A DNA stretch of 64,000 bases, taken from the NCBI GenBank assembly GCA_035635855.1, contig DASQAF010000010.1:12781-76780 (forward strand). Direction: 5' to 3'. This document shows positions 1-8,487 of the stretch, one piece after another (position 1 is the stretch's first letter; every line of letters begins with the position of its first letter). The notes beneath the pieces were generated by a model that was not told the DNA's origin, searched no databases, and was given only the letters and a program-made list of their open reading frames with translations. A program made the translations under genes and the position numbers. Source of the stretch: UBA11740 sp035635855. Lineage in GTDB: Bacteria; Acidobacteriota; Blastocatellia; Pyrinomonadales; Pyrinomonadaceae.

Positions 1-381
1 GGAGTTCGTGGCGCGGCCGCAGTCGCGCTTGGTCAAATCGGAGACGAAACCGCGGTGCCGGCCCTGGCCCAGGCCCTTGGTGGACCGACGCCGCAACCAA
101 AGAAGAAGAAATCAAAAGCTCGCGAGAATGAATTCGTTTTGCGCGCAGCCGCGCGGTCACTGGGACAGATTCGCAGCCGAGCGGCCCTAAACATTTTGAT
201 CGCCGCCCTGGGAAACCAGGAATACCCGACCGATGTTCGGCGCGAGGCAGCCATTGCGCTGGGAATGATCGGCGATACTGCCGCAGTCCCGTCATTGCGC
301 GCAGCTTTTTCGTCCGACGATCCTCATCTCTCCGCAGCCGCGCGAGAAGCATTACGACGGCTTCGGGTCTCCATGAATTAG
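1..381 (+). CDS. HEAT-repeat protein, C-terminal part
   Basis: The reading frame is open from the first base, so the start lies outside the window. The visible 126 residues contain Ala/Leu/Gly-rich helical repeats of the HEAT / PBS-lyase type: an ALGQIGDETAVPAL unit, an AARSLGQI unit and an AIALGMIGDTAAVPSL unit. A lysine-rich linker separates the first from the rest. Such proteins are helical scaffolds that bind other proteins, and no catalytic residue is visible. The gene ends just before a hairpin terminator shared with the converging Clp gene. The family is clear; the partner and role are unknown. Confidence 0.8.
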   Translation, partial: GVRGAAAVALGQIGDETAVPALAQALGGPTPQPKKKKSKARENEFVLRAAARSLGQIRSRAALNILIAALGNQEYPTDVRREAAIALGMIGDTAAVPSLRAAFSSDDPHLSAAAREALRRLRVSMN

Positions 382-434
382 ACACGCGGCACGGGGGTCC
401 CGCCCGTCGATCACGCGCAAGATGCGCGTGCCAC

Positions 435-471
435 AAATAAAAAGGCCCCGGAGCTCTCTCCGGGCGCCTAT
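435..471 (-). terminator. Rho-independent terminator of the Clp-type gene
   Basis: On the minus strand a GC-rich stem (GCGCCCGGAG with CTCCGGGGCC, loop AGAG) is followed by TTTTTATTT. It lies 27 bases past the stop of the Clp-like ATPase. An A-run on the other side means it may also work for the converging HEAT-repeat gene. Confidence 0.8.
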
Positions 472-497
472 TTGCATCTCCTCAAGGTTTGGCTCGA

Positions 498-1727
498 CTA
501 GACTTCGCTCTTCTCGCCGCGTCCCTGTCCTTTCCTCGCAGCCTTACTTTCTTTGGCTTGCGGTATCGGAATACCGACACTGCCTGAGCGGGCTGCCAGT
601 GGTTCCTCTTCGCGAACTTCGGGGCTAATCTCCTGAATGAGAGCGCCGCCGGATTTCTTCGAAAAGATCAATTTCCTGTCGCTGGGATTGAGTCCAACGT
701 TGACCAAATCGCCCAAACCGATCTGACCGGTCGCTACCAGGTTCGAGAGCGGATAGACAAGAAAACGCTCGACGGCCCGTTTCAGGTGCCGGGCGCCGTA
801 TTTGTAATCGATGCCTTCCGCAAGCAGCATGTCCTTCGCCGACTCTGAACATTGAAACACAAACTTGGTTCCTGCCGACATCATGATCCGATCCTGCACT
901 GCCTGCAGCTCCAGGTCGAGAATCGCCCGCAGATGATGTTCTTTCAGCGAGCGGAAGACGACCACTTTGTCGATCCGGTTCATGAACTCCGGCGAGAACT
1001 TACGCCGCGCGGCCTCGACCGCGGTGCGATAGATCTTCTGATCGACTTCGCTGTCCGGGTGTCTAACACCCTTGCCCGGTGCGAAGCCAATTCCGCCTGA
1101 AATCAATTCAGACATCTCGCGTGCGCCCAGGTTCGAGGTCATGACGACCATGCATTTCGAGAAATCAACGCGGCGATTGTCGCCGAGCGTCAGTGTAGCC
1201 TTGTCGAGAATTCCCAGCAGCAGTTGCCACAGCGAATCTGAAGCCTTTTCGATCTCGTCAAACAGCACCAGGGTAAGCTTTAACTCTTCCGTGTGCATGC
1301 GGTCGAGATTTTCCTGGGTCAGCATCGGAGAAGTCTCGCGATGGCCCAGGTATCCCGGCGGCGAGCCGATTAACTTGGCGATTTCGTGGGAATGCTGGAA
1401 TTCCGCGCAGTCGATTTTCACCACGCCGTTCGGATCAGCGAAGAGAACCTCCGACGCTGCTTCGATAACGCGAGTCTTGCCTGATCCGGTCGGCCCAAGA
1501 AACAACATCGTGCCGATCGGCCGGTTGGGCGGATTCATGCCGGCCAGGAAAATTTGGTAGAGGCCGCTCATGCGGCGCACGGCCCGCTCCTGTCCCACAA
1601 TCCGGGCTCCGAGGCGGTCTTCAAAATCCCGCGCCCGCGGGCTTTTCTGCTCAGGATCGAGCAGCACGGTTTCGTCAATCTGTTTTTCCGGGGCTTGCAT
1701 CTTCTCTATTTCCATTTCGGCAATCAT
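498..1727 (-). CDS. Clp-family AAA+ ATPase with a single ATPase ring
   Basis: A AAA+ unfoldase-type ATPase of 409 residues resembling the second ATPase domain of ClpA/ClpB. Walker A is GPTGSGKT, Walker B is LVLFDEIEKAS, and the arginine-finger region FSPEFMNRID is followed by a ClpB_D2-small domain (YGARHLKRAVER). There is no first AAA domain, no ClpX zinc finger and no IGF loop for binding ClpP. It probably works alone or with an adaptor rather than as a ClpP partner (inference). I chose the ATG at 1727 because AAGGA lies about nine bases before it; the frame stays open to 1799 without a better site. The basic tail (KAARKGQGRGEK) is probably disordered. Confidence 0.85.
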   Translation of the reverse strand: MIAEMEIEKMQAPEKQIDETVLLDPEQKSPRARDFEDRLGARIVGQERAVRRMSGLYQIFLAGMNPPNRPIGTMLFLGPTGSGKTRVIEAASEVLFADPNGVVKIDCAEFQHSHEIAKLIGSPPGYLGHRETSPMLTQENLDRMHTEELKLTLVLFDEIEKASDSLWQLLLGILDKATLTLGDNRRVDFSKCMVVMTSNLGAREMSELISGGIGFAPGKGVRHPDSEVDQKIYRTAVEAARRKFSPEFMNRIDKVVVFRSLKEHHLRAILDLELQAVQDRIMMSAGTKFVFQCSESAKDMLLAEGIDYKYGARHLKRAVERFLVYPLSNLVATGQIGLGDLVNVGLNPSDRKLIFSKKSGGALIQEISPEVREEEPLAARSGSVGIPIPQAKESKAARKGQGRGEKSEV

Positions 1728-2134
1728 GGTCGTTGTTCCTTGCCGGCGATCATCATTACTGGCTTTCGCCGCTGCTGGATCCTCCCACCAGCACCTCATG
1801 CAAAGAACGATCCACTACGACAATTGATGCGCGGGAAACCCGGCGCGTTCGCTTTTCAAAAACGCGCGGTAAACTGCGCCTATTCAGAGTCTCCCTACGC
1901 TATATATACGACTCTGGAAAAAATGTCACCCAAAATATGAGGCCTGAATCTAACGGAGTTGTCACGGATGGGTTAAGTCAAAACTACATACGTGACATTT
2001 CCCGGCAGAAAACCAGTGACATTTCGTGTTGGCGTGTTGGCGTGATTATTAGCTGCGGCTGCAGAAACACACCGAAAGGGATTCGGCATGCCGGGAAAGG
2101 TCTGGAGATTCGGATTACCCGTCAATAGGTGCGG
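1728..2134. other. Gene-free stretch upstream of the Clp-like gene
   Basis: About 400 bases without a convincing gene. It contains an AT-rich palindromic patch (AGAGTC with GACTCT around CTATATATA, about 1887-1916), which could be part of the Clp promoter on the minus strand. At 1994-2028 there are two direct copies of GTGACATTTC about 20 bases apart, followed by a short GTGTTGGC tandem. I cannot assign these to a known element. Confidence 0.4.
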
Positions 2135-3454
2135 TCAGTCGTAGTACTCCAGCCCCAGATGCGTGATCAAATCCTCGCCGCGCAGGTGGCGGAGCGTGTT
2201 CTTCAGCTTCATCAGCTGAATGAAGATGTCGTGTTCGGGATAGAGCGTAGGAGCGGTCATCGGCGATTTGAAATAGAACGACAACCATTCTTGCACACCC
2301 TTCATCCCGGTGCGCTGGGCCAGATCGAGGAAAAGAGCGAGATCCAGAACGATAGGCGCGGCCAGGATCGAATCACGGCAGAGGAAGTCAATCTTGATCT
2401 GCATCTTGTAGCCGAGCCAACCAAAAATATCGATGTTGTCCCATCCTTCTTTGTTATCGCCGCGTGGCGGATAGTAGTTGATACGCACGACGTGAGAAAA
2501 ATCCTTGTAGAGCTGTGGATAGACGTCAGGCTGCAGGATGTATTCGAGCACCGAGAGTTTTGATTCTTCCTTGGTTTTGAAAGAGTCGGGATCGTCCAAC
2601 ACCTCACCGTCGCGGTTGCCGAGGATGTTGGTCGAATACCAGCCATGCAGTCCAAGCATGCGCGACTTCAAGCCCGGTGCGAGAATCGTTTTCATCAAAG
2701 TCTGTCCGGTTTTGAAATCCTTACCGCAGACGGCGACACCCTGTTGGTTCGCCAAATCCATCAAGGCAGGAAGATCGACTGTTAGATTGGGAGCGCCGTT
2801 GGCAAAGGGTACGCCGGATTTCAGCGCGGCGTAGGCGTAGATCATCGAGGGGGCGATCGCTTTATGGTTTTCCCGCATCGCCTGCTCAAACGTCTTAAGG
2901 TTGCGATGCACGGCGTGCGTCTTTAGAAAGATTTCAGTAGAAGCTGCCCAGATCATTACCAGCCGGTCGCATTTATTCTTGCGTTTGAACTCGGCAATGT
3001 CTTCGATCAACTGCTGGGCCAGTTGGAGCTTGTTCTTGCCTTTCTTAACATTCGTGCCGGTCAGACGCTTTACGTAGGTTTGATCGAAGACGGCCTGCAT
3101 CGGTTTGATCTTCTGCAGACGCTTGCGCAGTTTTGTCAGTAACTCTTTTTCCAGCACGCCCGCATGGGTCGCGGCCTCAAAGGCGGAATCGGGAAAGATG
3201 TCCCAGGCGCCAAAGACCAGGTCCTGCAAACGCGCAAGGGGCAGGAATTCTTTTATCTTTGGCACCCGGTTGTCGGTCCGTTTTCCCAGCCGAATAGTGC
3301 CCATTTGCGTGAGACTTCCTATCGGCTCGGCCAGGCCTGCTTTGATTGCCTCGACCCCTGCGATGAAAGTTGTGCTCACCGCTCCCAGCCCCACCAGCAG
3401 TACTCCCAGCTTTCCTTGCGCCGGCGCGATCTCCGCGCCCTTCGTTACCGGCAT
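2135..3454 (-). CDS. ino1: Inositol-3-phosphate synthase
   Basis: Converts glucose 6-phosphate to 1D-myo-inositol 3-phosphate with bound NAD+, the first step to inositol lipids or inositol-derived solutes. The 439 residues match the prokaryotic myo-inositol-phosphate synthase family. The NAD-binding start is LLVGLGAVSTTFIAG (residues 19-33), and the catalytic region holds GKDFKTGQT (244-252) and NILGNRDGEVL (276-286). The start has GGAGG about 13 bases upstream and AAAGGA directly before it. The next gene in the same direction is a glycerophosphodiester phosphodiesterase, which could fit lipid head-group metabolism, but they are not tightly coupled. Confidence 0.92.
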   Translation of the reverse strand: MPVTKGAEIAPAQGKLGVLLVGLGAVSTTFIAGVEAIKAGLAEPIGSLTQMGTIRLGKRTDNRVPKIKEFLPLARLQDLVFGAWDIFPDSAFEAATHAGVLEKELLTKLRKRLQKIKPMQAVFDQTYVKRLTGTNVKKGKNKLQLAQQLIEDIAEFKRKNKCDRLVMIWAASTEIFLKTHAVHRNLKTFEQAMRENHKAIAPSMIYAYAALKSGVPFANGAPNLTVDLPALMDLANQQGVAVCGKDFKTGQTLMKTILAPGLKSRMLGLHGWYSTNILGNRDGEVLDDPDSFKTKEESKLSVLEYILQPDVYPQLYKDFSHVVRINYYPPRGDNKEGWDNIDIFGWLGYKMQIKIDFLCRDSILAAPIVLDLALFLDLAQRTGMKGVQEWLSFYFKSPMTAPTLYPEHDIFIQLMKLKNTLRHLRGEDLITHLGLEYYD

Positions 3455-3561
3455 TCCTTTCAGTTACCTCCAACGATCAAACGGATGATTGACAAGACCG
3501 ACGATGATACATGAGAGCGGATTGATTCGCACGTCGAGGAGGGCGGAACATGCGCGGGTGC

Positions 3562-3632
3562 GTTCGAGTACCGACGTTGGTCGGATCCTTCGCGATCAGG
3601 ACGAAAGCCCAACTGAAGTTGGTACTCGAACC
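3562..3632. repeat. Palindromic repeat family A, copy 1
   Basis: Imperfect inverted repeat: GTTCGAGTACCGACGTTGG on the left and CCAACTGAAGTTGGTACTCG on the right. Related copies lie at 11711-11793 and 23350-23424. The right arm runs into the 3' end of the phosphodiesterase gene, where it encodes the last ten or so residues and the stop codon. Confidence 0.85.
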
Positions 3633-4423
3633 CTCATTGCCGCCGGATCATTGGTAATGAGGGCGTCAATTCCGAGACGAAGAGCGCGGCCACTCCATTT
3701 TGGATCGTCAACGGTCCAAACGACCGAACGCAACCTCTTGTCGGCCGCCAACCTGACGAGTCGACGAGTTGCCATTAAGCGGTGCAAAAGGATTTCGTCC
3801 GCTCCACAGTCAACCGCGGCTGCGATTAGCCGGTGTCCGGTCAGCATTTTGGCCGCACTGCGCTTTGGTTCAAATAAAGCTCCGGTGCGGAGCGACGGGT
3901 CGAGCTGTTTGATTTGGGTGAGCGCCTTCAGATTGAAACTCACTACTATGACGCGGTCCTGTAATTCGTACCTATTTGTGAGATGAACTACTGAGGCCGG
4001 CAAATCGACGTTTTCCTCGCGGGTCTTGTCCGCTTTCATCTCAACATAGATCACCGAATTATTGGGCGGATTCTGTGTCTTGAAAAAGTTGAAGACCTGA
4101 TCAAGCGTGGGAACAACTTCGCGGCCGTATTCATCGCGAGCCAGTCGCGGGTGCGCGCGGTTGAACCAATCGCCGGCGCTCGTCCGGCCCAACTCTTTCG
4201 AAGTCATTTCCGAAACGACTCCTTCACCAAGGCCGGTGCGCCGCAGATTCGAGTCGTGAATCACAACGGGAACACCGTCACCCGATAGCCGCACATCCAG
4301 TTCGACTCCGTCTGCGCCACTCTCCAAAGCCAGAGCAAACGCCGCCAGAGTGTTTTCCGGAGCCACCGCTGAAGCTCCGCGATGAGCGATGATTAGCGGG
4401 GTGTTAACGAAAGGTTTTTCCAA
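3596..4423 (-). CDS. Glycerophosphodiester phosphodiesterase
   Basis: Hydrolyses glycerophosphodiesters to glycerol 3-phosphate and an alcohol. The 275-residue protein is a GDPD-family TIM barrel with all hallmark residues: H14-R15-G16, E23-N24, E41 and D43 (ELD) and H56-D57. VYVEMKAD-like and WTVDD motifs lie further on. No signal peptide is visible, so a cytoplasmic UgpQ-like role is likely. The natural family end is around ITNDP; the last residues (RVPTSVGLSS) are encoded by palindromic repeat A copy 1, which also supplies the stop. The DUF3108 gene ends 18 bases before this gene starts, so they are probably co-transcribed. Confidence 0.9.
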   Translation of the reverse strand: MEKPFVNTPLIIAHRGASAVAPENTLAAFALALESGADGVELDVRLSGDGVPVVIHDSNLRRTGLGEGVVSEMTSKELGRTSAGDWFNRAHPRLARDEYGREVVPTLDQVFNFFKTQNPPNNSVIYVEMKADKTREENVDLPASVVHLTNRYELQDRVIVVSFNLKALTQIKQLDPSLRTGALFEPKRSAAKMLTGHRLIAAAVDCGADEILLHRLMATRRLVRLAADKRLRSVVWTVDDPKWSGRALRLGIDALITNDPAAMRVRVPTSVGLSS

Positions 4424-4441
4424 GGAGTCCAGGGAGCGAGC

Positions 4442-5275
4442 CTATCTCTGAAAGCGCGCCAGGGTTTGGACGCCGTTTATTTGTTTGAGTTTTATGTCGA
4501 CCGTGCCGAGGTTCAACTTCACCTGCGCCCAGACGGGAAGGTGACGGCTGTCGTCGGTAATCCAGATCGAGAGTTTTCCATCCGACCGGATCATGCGATC
4601 CTGGCCGAAAATGGCCGGCTCGACGCGCACCGCATTAACGCGCCCCAGCACGGTTTTGATTCGCTTCCGTTCCGTAACTGCTACGGTCAGGCGAAACAGG
4701 CGGCCCGAATCGATGACCGGAATCTCGAATGACTTTCCGACTTCGAGATTTTGCGTGCGGAGAAAGTAAATCATAGACAGTACGTCCTGGATGGGTGCTG
4801 TGAAATCCAGCGAGGTTACTCTCGGCGGCTGATTCTGATTCGGATCGCGTTCGGTCCAGGTGACTATGCGTTTTTCGTAATCAAAGACCGCTTCGCTGAT
4901 TCGTACCCGCTTACCCTGTTCATCGAGCTTGTTGGTCTTAAGAGCGCTAAACCTCTCCGGGTCGATGGACGATTCGACATGTTGATGAAAACGAAAACCG
5001 GCCAGCCTGGTGAAGAAACCTTTGCTGACCACATCGGCTACCAATTGCAGAGGATCAGACGCGCCTTTGGATTTTGCCGGCACAGGCTTAGCGCTGAAAC
5101 GGAACTCGCCTACATCAACACCTCGCAGCAGCGCTTTCTTGAACTCGGCTTGATAAACCAGTTCTTCACCCTTCGCAAACGGAAGTGATGCAGTGCCCGG
5201 CTGTTGGGCACGTGGCTGGACCGTGGCTGCCAGAAACAAACACGCGAACGCCAGAATTGAGACCAGCTTTTTCAT
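4442..5275 (-). CDS. DUF3108 exported protein
   Basis: A 277-residue protein with a clear signal peptide (MKKLVSILAFACLFLAATV, cut after RAQQ) followed by a DUF3108 domain, seen in the start KGEELVYQAEFKKALLRGVDVG and in the end LPVWAQVKLNLGTVDIKL. DUF3108 proteins are periplasmic or outer-membrane associated beta-rich proteins of unknown function. I chose the ATG at 5275, which opens the signal peptide. The frame is open to 5332, but that would overlap the upstream methyltransferase gene and add a non-signal extension. It sits downstream of the LPS heptose genes on the same strand, so an envelope role is plausible. Confidence 0.82.
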   Translation of the reverse strand: MKKLVSILAFACLFLAATVQPRAQQPGTASLPFAKGEELVYQAEFKKALLRGVDVGEFRFSAKPVPAKSKGASDPLQLVADVVSKGFFTRLAGFRFHQHVESSIDPERFSALKTNKLDEQGKRVRISEAVFDYEKRIVTWTERDPNQNQPPRVTSLDFTAPIQDVLSMIYFLRTQNLEVGKSFEIPVIDSGRLFRLTVAVTERKRIKTVLGRVNAVRVEPAIFGQDRMIRSDGKLSIWITDDSRHLPVWAQVKLNLGTVDIKLKQINGVQTLARFQR

Positions 5276-5295
5276 TGCCACGAAATAAACGATCC

Positions 5296-5826
5296 TTATT
5301 TGAAATACGCCTCCAACGCTAACAGAGCCCACGCGACGACCAAGCCAATAGCTGCCCGATATTCGCGATAGCGCCGGTACAACGCCGGTTCAAATCTTGT
5401 TTCGGACCCGCCGGCTTGTTCATAACGCAAGAGCCGCGGCAGAAACAGCGGCACTGTCTGCGCGTAACGCTGATAGCTCTCGCCGAACAATGCTGCCAGC
5501 GTCGTCGATTCGACGCGCATTACGGGCACATAGATGCCCAGGAACAATGCAGCGAAGGCAATTCCCAAAAACCATCGGCCGGTAGCAATAGTGAAGCCAA
5601 CGCCAATCAGAAAGCTGCCGAGATAAAGCGGATTGCGGGTGTAAGCGTACGGTCCGGTCGTCGCTAGGGCGGCATTTTTTCTCAGGTGCCCGGTGGCCCA
5701 TGCACGCAACGCGAGTCCCGGCACAGCGACGGCGGCGCCGACGATCAGGGTCAAGGGCCGCGGTCGAGCCAAGACAAAGAAAAGCGCCGCGCAGGCGAAA
5801 CCGAGCGGCACGCGCCAGCGTTGCAT
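5296..5826 (-). CDS. ICMT/PEMT-like membrane methyltransferase
   Basis: A small integral membrane protein with about four membrane helices. It has the hallmark GPYAYTRNPLYLGSFLIGVGF, which in isoprenylcysteine and phospholipid N-methyltransferases lies at the SAM-binding end, and a second motif RVESTTLAALFGESYQRYAQTVPLFLP. The substrate in bacteria is not known for this subgroup. The ATG at 5826 is preceded by GAGGCGGA. The frame is also open to a TTG at 5847, which would overlap the waaC stop by eight bases. It lies between waaC and the DUF3108 gene, probably in one transcript. Confidence 0.8.
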   Translation of the reverse strand: MQRWRVPLGFACAALFFVLARPRPLTLIVGAAVAVPGLALRAWATGHLRKNAALATTGPYAYTRNPLYLGSFLIGVGFTIATGRWFLGIAFAALFLGIYVPVMRVESTTLAALFGESYQRYAQTVPLFLPRLLRYEQAGGSETRFEPALYRRYREYRAAIGLVVAWALLALEAYFK

Positions 5827-5839
5827 CCATGTTCCGCCT

Positions 5840-6913
5840 CTAGCCAATCGTTACCAATTCCGGTGCCAGTGCGTGAGCCCGCTGCAAACGATCCGTCACC
5901 GCATGGAGCACGCGTTCGACGTCAATGTCCATGCAGATCCATTGCGAGCACGACCGGCGATGACAGTCGACTCGACAACCGATATCGTTACGTTCGACAC
6001 AAATGTCGGCTGAGAAGGGACTGCCGTTTCGCCACCATTCGGTCGGCCCGAACAGTCCGACTATTGGAGTACGTGCGGCGACAGCGAGGTGAGTTGGACC
6101 TGTATCGCCGCCGACGTACAGGCTTGCTTTCTTTGCCAGCGCATAAAACCCCTTCAGTGAAAGAGAAACCGCCCACGCTTTCCCTGATTTCGAATGGGAC
6201 AAAACCTGCTCAGCCAGTTCGGCTTCGCCCGGCCCGCAGGTCACCAAAGAGTGCAACCGGAAATGATTCCAGAGTTCATCGGCCAGGGTGCCAAACTTGT
6301 CAGCGCTCCAAAGTTTTGTGGGCCAGCCGCCGCCGGGATTCAGAATCGCAAAGTGTGCTTCGGTTCTTAAAACGGCACCTTCGGCCTCTGCTTCATGGCT
6401 GGAACTTAGAGCTATAGGGAACTGAAAGTCTTCCGGCTGGTCGGGAACGGAAATGCCCAGCGCGCTCTCGGCCATCGTCAGATTTTTCCGAATTACGTGC
6501 AGACGTTCAGGAATTTGAACCGTTTTGTGGAGCAGAAGACGGCTGGCCGGCTCCCGCAGCGACTCGCGGGCAAAGCCGAAAATTCGTCGTGCGCCCGACA
6601 GTCGCGCAACCATTGCTGACTTAAGTAAACCCTGGAAATCTAAGGCGAGATCGAAGGCGGAGGCGCGTAGCAGACGTAACTGCTGGCGCGGTGCCCGCAG
6701 CGTCTCCCCAGACATCAGCCCGCGCCTCAGCGCCTTCGTGTCGACTTCGATGAGGCGATCCAGAAGCGGGTTGTCCCTTAAAATTTCGGCGGCGCCCCGT
6801 TCAACCGCCCAGGTGATTTCAGAGTCGGGCAAGGCCTCGCGCATGGCGGCCAGCGCCGGGAGAGTATGAACGATGTCGCCGATGCTGCCGAGTTTGACGA
6901 TAAGAATGCGCAT
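5840..6913 (-). CDS. waaC: LPS heptosyltransferase I
   Basis: A GT9-family glycosyltransferase of 357 residues that adds the first heptose of the LPS inner core to Kdo from ADP-heptose, at the inner face of the inner membrane. The start MRILIVKLGSIGDIVHTLPAL is the family signature, and the C-terminal nucleotide-sugar motif GGDTGPTHLAVAARTPIVGLFGPT is intact. A cysteine-rich tail (CRVDCHRRSCSQWICM) follows. WaaC rather than WaaF is inferred from similarity of the N-terminus and from the neighbouring WaaF gene. The space to rfaE2 is entirely filled by a palindromic repeat (family C). Confidence 0.88.
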   Translation of the reverse strand: MRILIVKLGSIGDIVHTLPALAAMREALPDSEITWAVERGAAEILRDNPLLDRLIEVDTKALRRGLMSGETLRAPRQQLRLLRASAFDLALDFQGLLKSAMVARLSGARRIFGFARESLREPASRLLLHKTVQIPERLHVIRKNLTMAESALGISVPDQPEDFQFPIALSSSHEAEAEGAVLRTEAHFAILNPGGGWPTKLWSADKFGTLADELWNHFRLHSLVTCGPGEAELAEQVLSHSKSGKAWAVSLSLKGFYALAKKASLYVGGDTGPTHLAVAARTPIVGLFGPTEWWRNGSPFSADICVERNDIGCRVDCHRRSCSQWICMDIDVERVLHAVTDRLQRAHALAPELVTIG

Positions 6914-7002
6914 GAGTCGGTGAGCAGTTGGCAGTGAGCCGTGAGCAGTAAGAAGAATGATTGAGGTGTTTCCGGCTTACTGCTTACGGCTCGCTCCTTA
7001 CC
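6914..7002. repeat. Palindromic repeat family C
   Basis: Inverted repeat with arms GCAGTGAGCCGTGAGCAGTAAG and CTTACTGCTTACGGCTCG around a short AT-rich loop. It starts directly before the waaC start codon and reaches into rfaE2, where it supplies the last codons and the TAA stop. Confidence 0.85.
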
Positions 7003-7493
7003 TTTTTGATCATTTCGGACGAAGAGTGATTCTTTCGATCGCCCACGATCGCCACTTGTCCGCCAAAGGATCGTACCACATCACGCTCCGGAACCGTCTC
7101 TTCGGTGTAGTCAGTGCCCTTGGCATGAATGTCCGGCTTGAGGGCGAGCAGGAGTTCCGTGACTGTTGGTTCATCAAAAATCGTGACGAGATCGACGGCG
7201 TCCAGGGCCGCCACGATTTCAGCGCGCTGGTCCTGCGGCAAGAGCGGGCGGCCTGCTCCCTTCAGCCTGCGCGCCTGCTCATCCGAATTGACTGCGACGA
7301 TCAGGATATCCCCCAGCGCCCTGGCGGCTTCCAGATAGCGTACGTGCCCGGCGTGCAAGACGTCGAAGCACCCGTTGGCGAAAACGATCCGCTTGCCCCG
7401 GCTCCGGGCCGTTTCGACCGCGATCGTTATTTCGCTTCGGTCAAGGATCCGCGAATGAGCGACTAGGTCATCCTGGTGCTGGGGTGGCGTCAT
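6984..7493 (-). CDS. rfaE2: Heptose 1-phosphate adenylyltransferase
   Basis: Transfers AMP from ATP to D-glycero-beta-D-manno-heptose 1-phosphate, giving the ADP-heptose precursor for WaaC and WaaF. The 169 residues form a cytidylyltransferase-like fold with FANGCFDVLHAGHVRYL (HxGH at residues 47-50) and the end motif RKNHSSSEMIKK. It corresponds to the second domain of E. coli HldE and here is a separate gene, seven bases after rfaE1. The final VRSEP and the stop come from repeat family C, so the true end of the protein has been altered by the repeat. Confidence 0.92.
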   Translation of the reverse strand: MTPPQHQDDLVAHSRILDRSEITIAVETARSRGKRIVFANGCFDVLHAGHVRYLEAARALGDILIVAVNSDEQARRLKGAGRPLLPQDQRAEIVAALDAVDLVTIFDEPTVTELLLALKPDIHAKGTDYTEETVPERDVVRSFGGQVAIVGDRKNHSSSEMIKKVRSEP

Positions 7494-7500
7494 TTGCTCG

Positions 7501-8487
7501 TCACATCGCGATCGACGCTAGAAGTTCATCGGAAGTAACGGTAGCAGTGCCTCGCTTCATCACTACGATTCCGCCGGCAAGATTTGCCAGACGCGCCGCG
7601 TCCCGGAACGACGCGCCGGAGGCCAGGGCCAGGGCGTAAGTAGCAATCACGGTGTCTCCAGCGCCAGTCACGTCCACGGGCTGATGCGAACCCACTGCTT
7701 CGATATGAAAAGGAGCGGAACCGGCTTCGACCAACGTCATGCCGTTGCCTCCGCGCGTCACCAACAACGCCTGGTAAGCGAGTTGCAGGCGCAATTCTTC
7801 GGCTGCCAATGCGAGTGCGGCCTCGTCGGCGTGCTCAGCGCCGAGAAGCTCTGCCACTTCGTCTTCGTTCGGCGTCGCCGAACTGAAACCGGGAAACTGC
7901 GAAAGCCGAAAACGCGAGTCAACCAACACCGGAATCTTACGCGACTGGATGGCTTCGCGAACGATCGCGCCGATTTCCGGAGCGGCAACACCATAGTTGT
8001 AATCGGAAATAATCACGGCCTCGGCATCCGCTACTTTCTTCGTCACCGCCGCACGCAATTCGTCATGAAGCTTCGGGCTTAAATCCGATTCGCCGTCATA
8101 GTCTATGCGAATTACCTGCTGGCGAGTTGAATGAATCTGGCCCGCGAGTACCCGAACCTTGGTAGTCGTGCGACGTTCGTTCGCGACGAAAACGCCGTCA
8201 GAGTGAATCCCGCCATCGCGCAGTCTTTCCAGCAGAATGTGTCCCGGCTCGTCATCTCCAACGACTGAAACCAGACTGACTTGCGCGCCCATACTCGCGA
8301 GGTTGGCAGCGCAGTTGCCGGCTCCGCCTGGCGTAGTCTCCGTGTGCTCGTGCCGCAGGATGAAGACCGGCGCCTCACGCGACACGCGGCTGATCTCTCC
8401 GTAAATGAACTGGTCGGCGATTACATCGCCAATTACGACAACGCGTTTCCGCGAAAAGCAATCCACAATATTCGCCAGGTCCTTCAT
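7501..8487 (-). CDS. rfaE1: Heptose 7-phosphate kinase
   Basis: A PfkB/ribokinase-family kinase of 328 residues that phosphorylates D-glycero-D-manno-heptose 7-phosphate at C1. The substrate region holds TTPGGAGNCAANLASMG (about 51-67), and the anion hole with catalytic base is DVTGAGDTVIATYAL near the C-terminus. It corresponds to the first domain of HldE. The start overlaps the waaF stop by four bases (ATGA), so the order waaF-rfaE1-rfaE2-waaC is one operon. The isomerase gmhA and phosphatase gmhB are not in this window. Confidence 0.93.
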   Translation of the reverse strand: MKDLANIVDCFSRKRVVVIGDVIADQFIYGEISRVSREAPVFILRHEHTETTPGGAGNCAANLASMGAQVSLVSVVGDDEPGHILLERLRDGGIHSDGVFVANERRTTTKVRVLAGQIHSTRQQVIRIDYDGESDLSPKLHDELRAAVTKKVADAEAVIISDYNYGVAAPEIGAIVREAIQSRKIPVLVDSRFRLSQFPGFSSATPNEDEVAELLGAEHADEAALALAAEELRLQLAYQALLVTRGGNGMTLVEAGSAPFHIEAVGSHQPVDVTGAGDTVIATYALALASGASFRDAARLANLAGGIVVMKRGTATVTSDELLASIAM

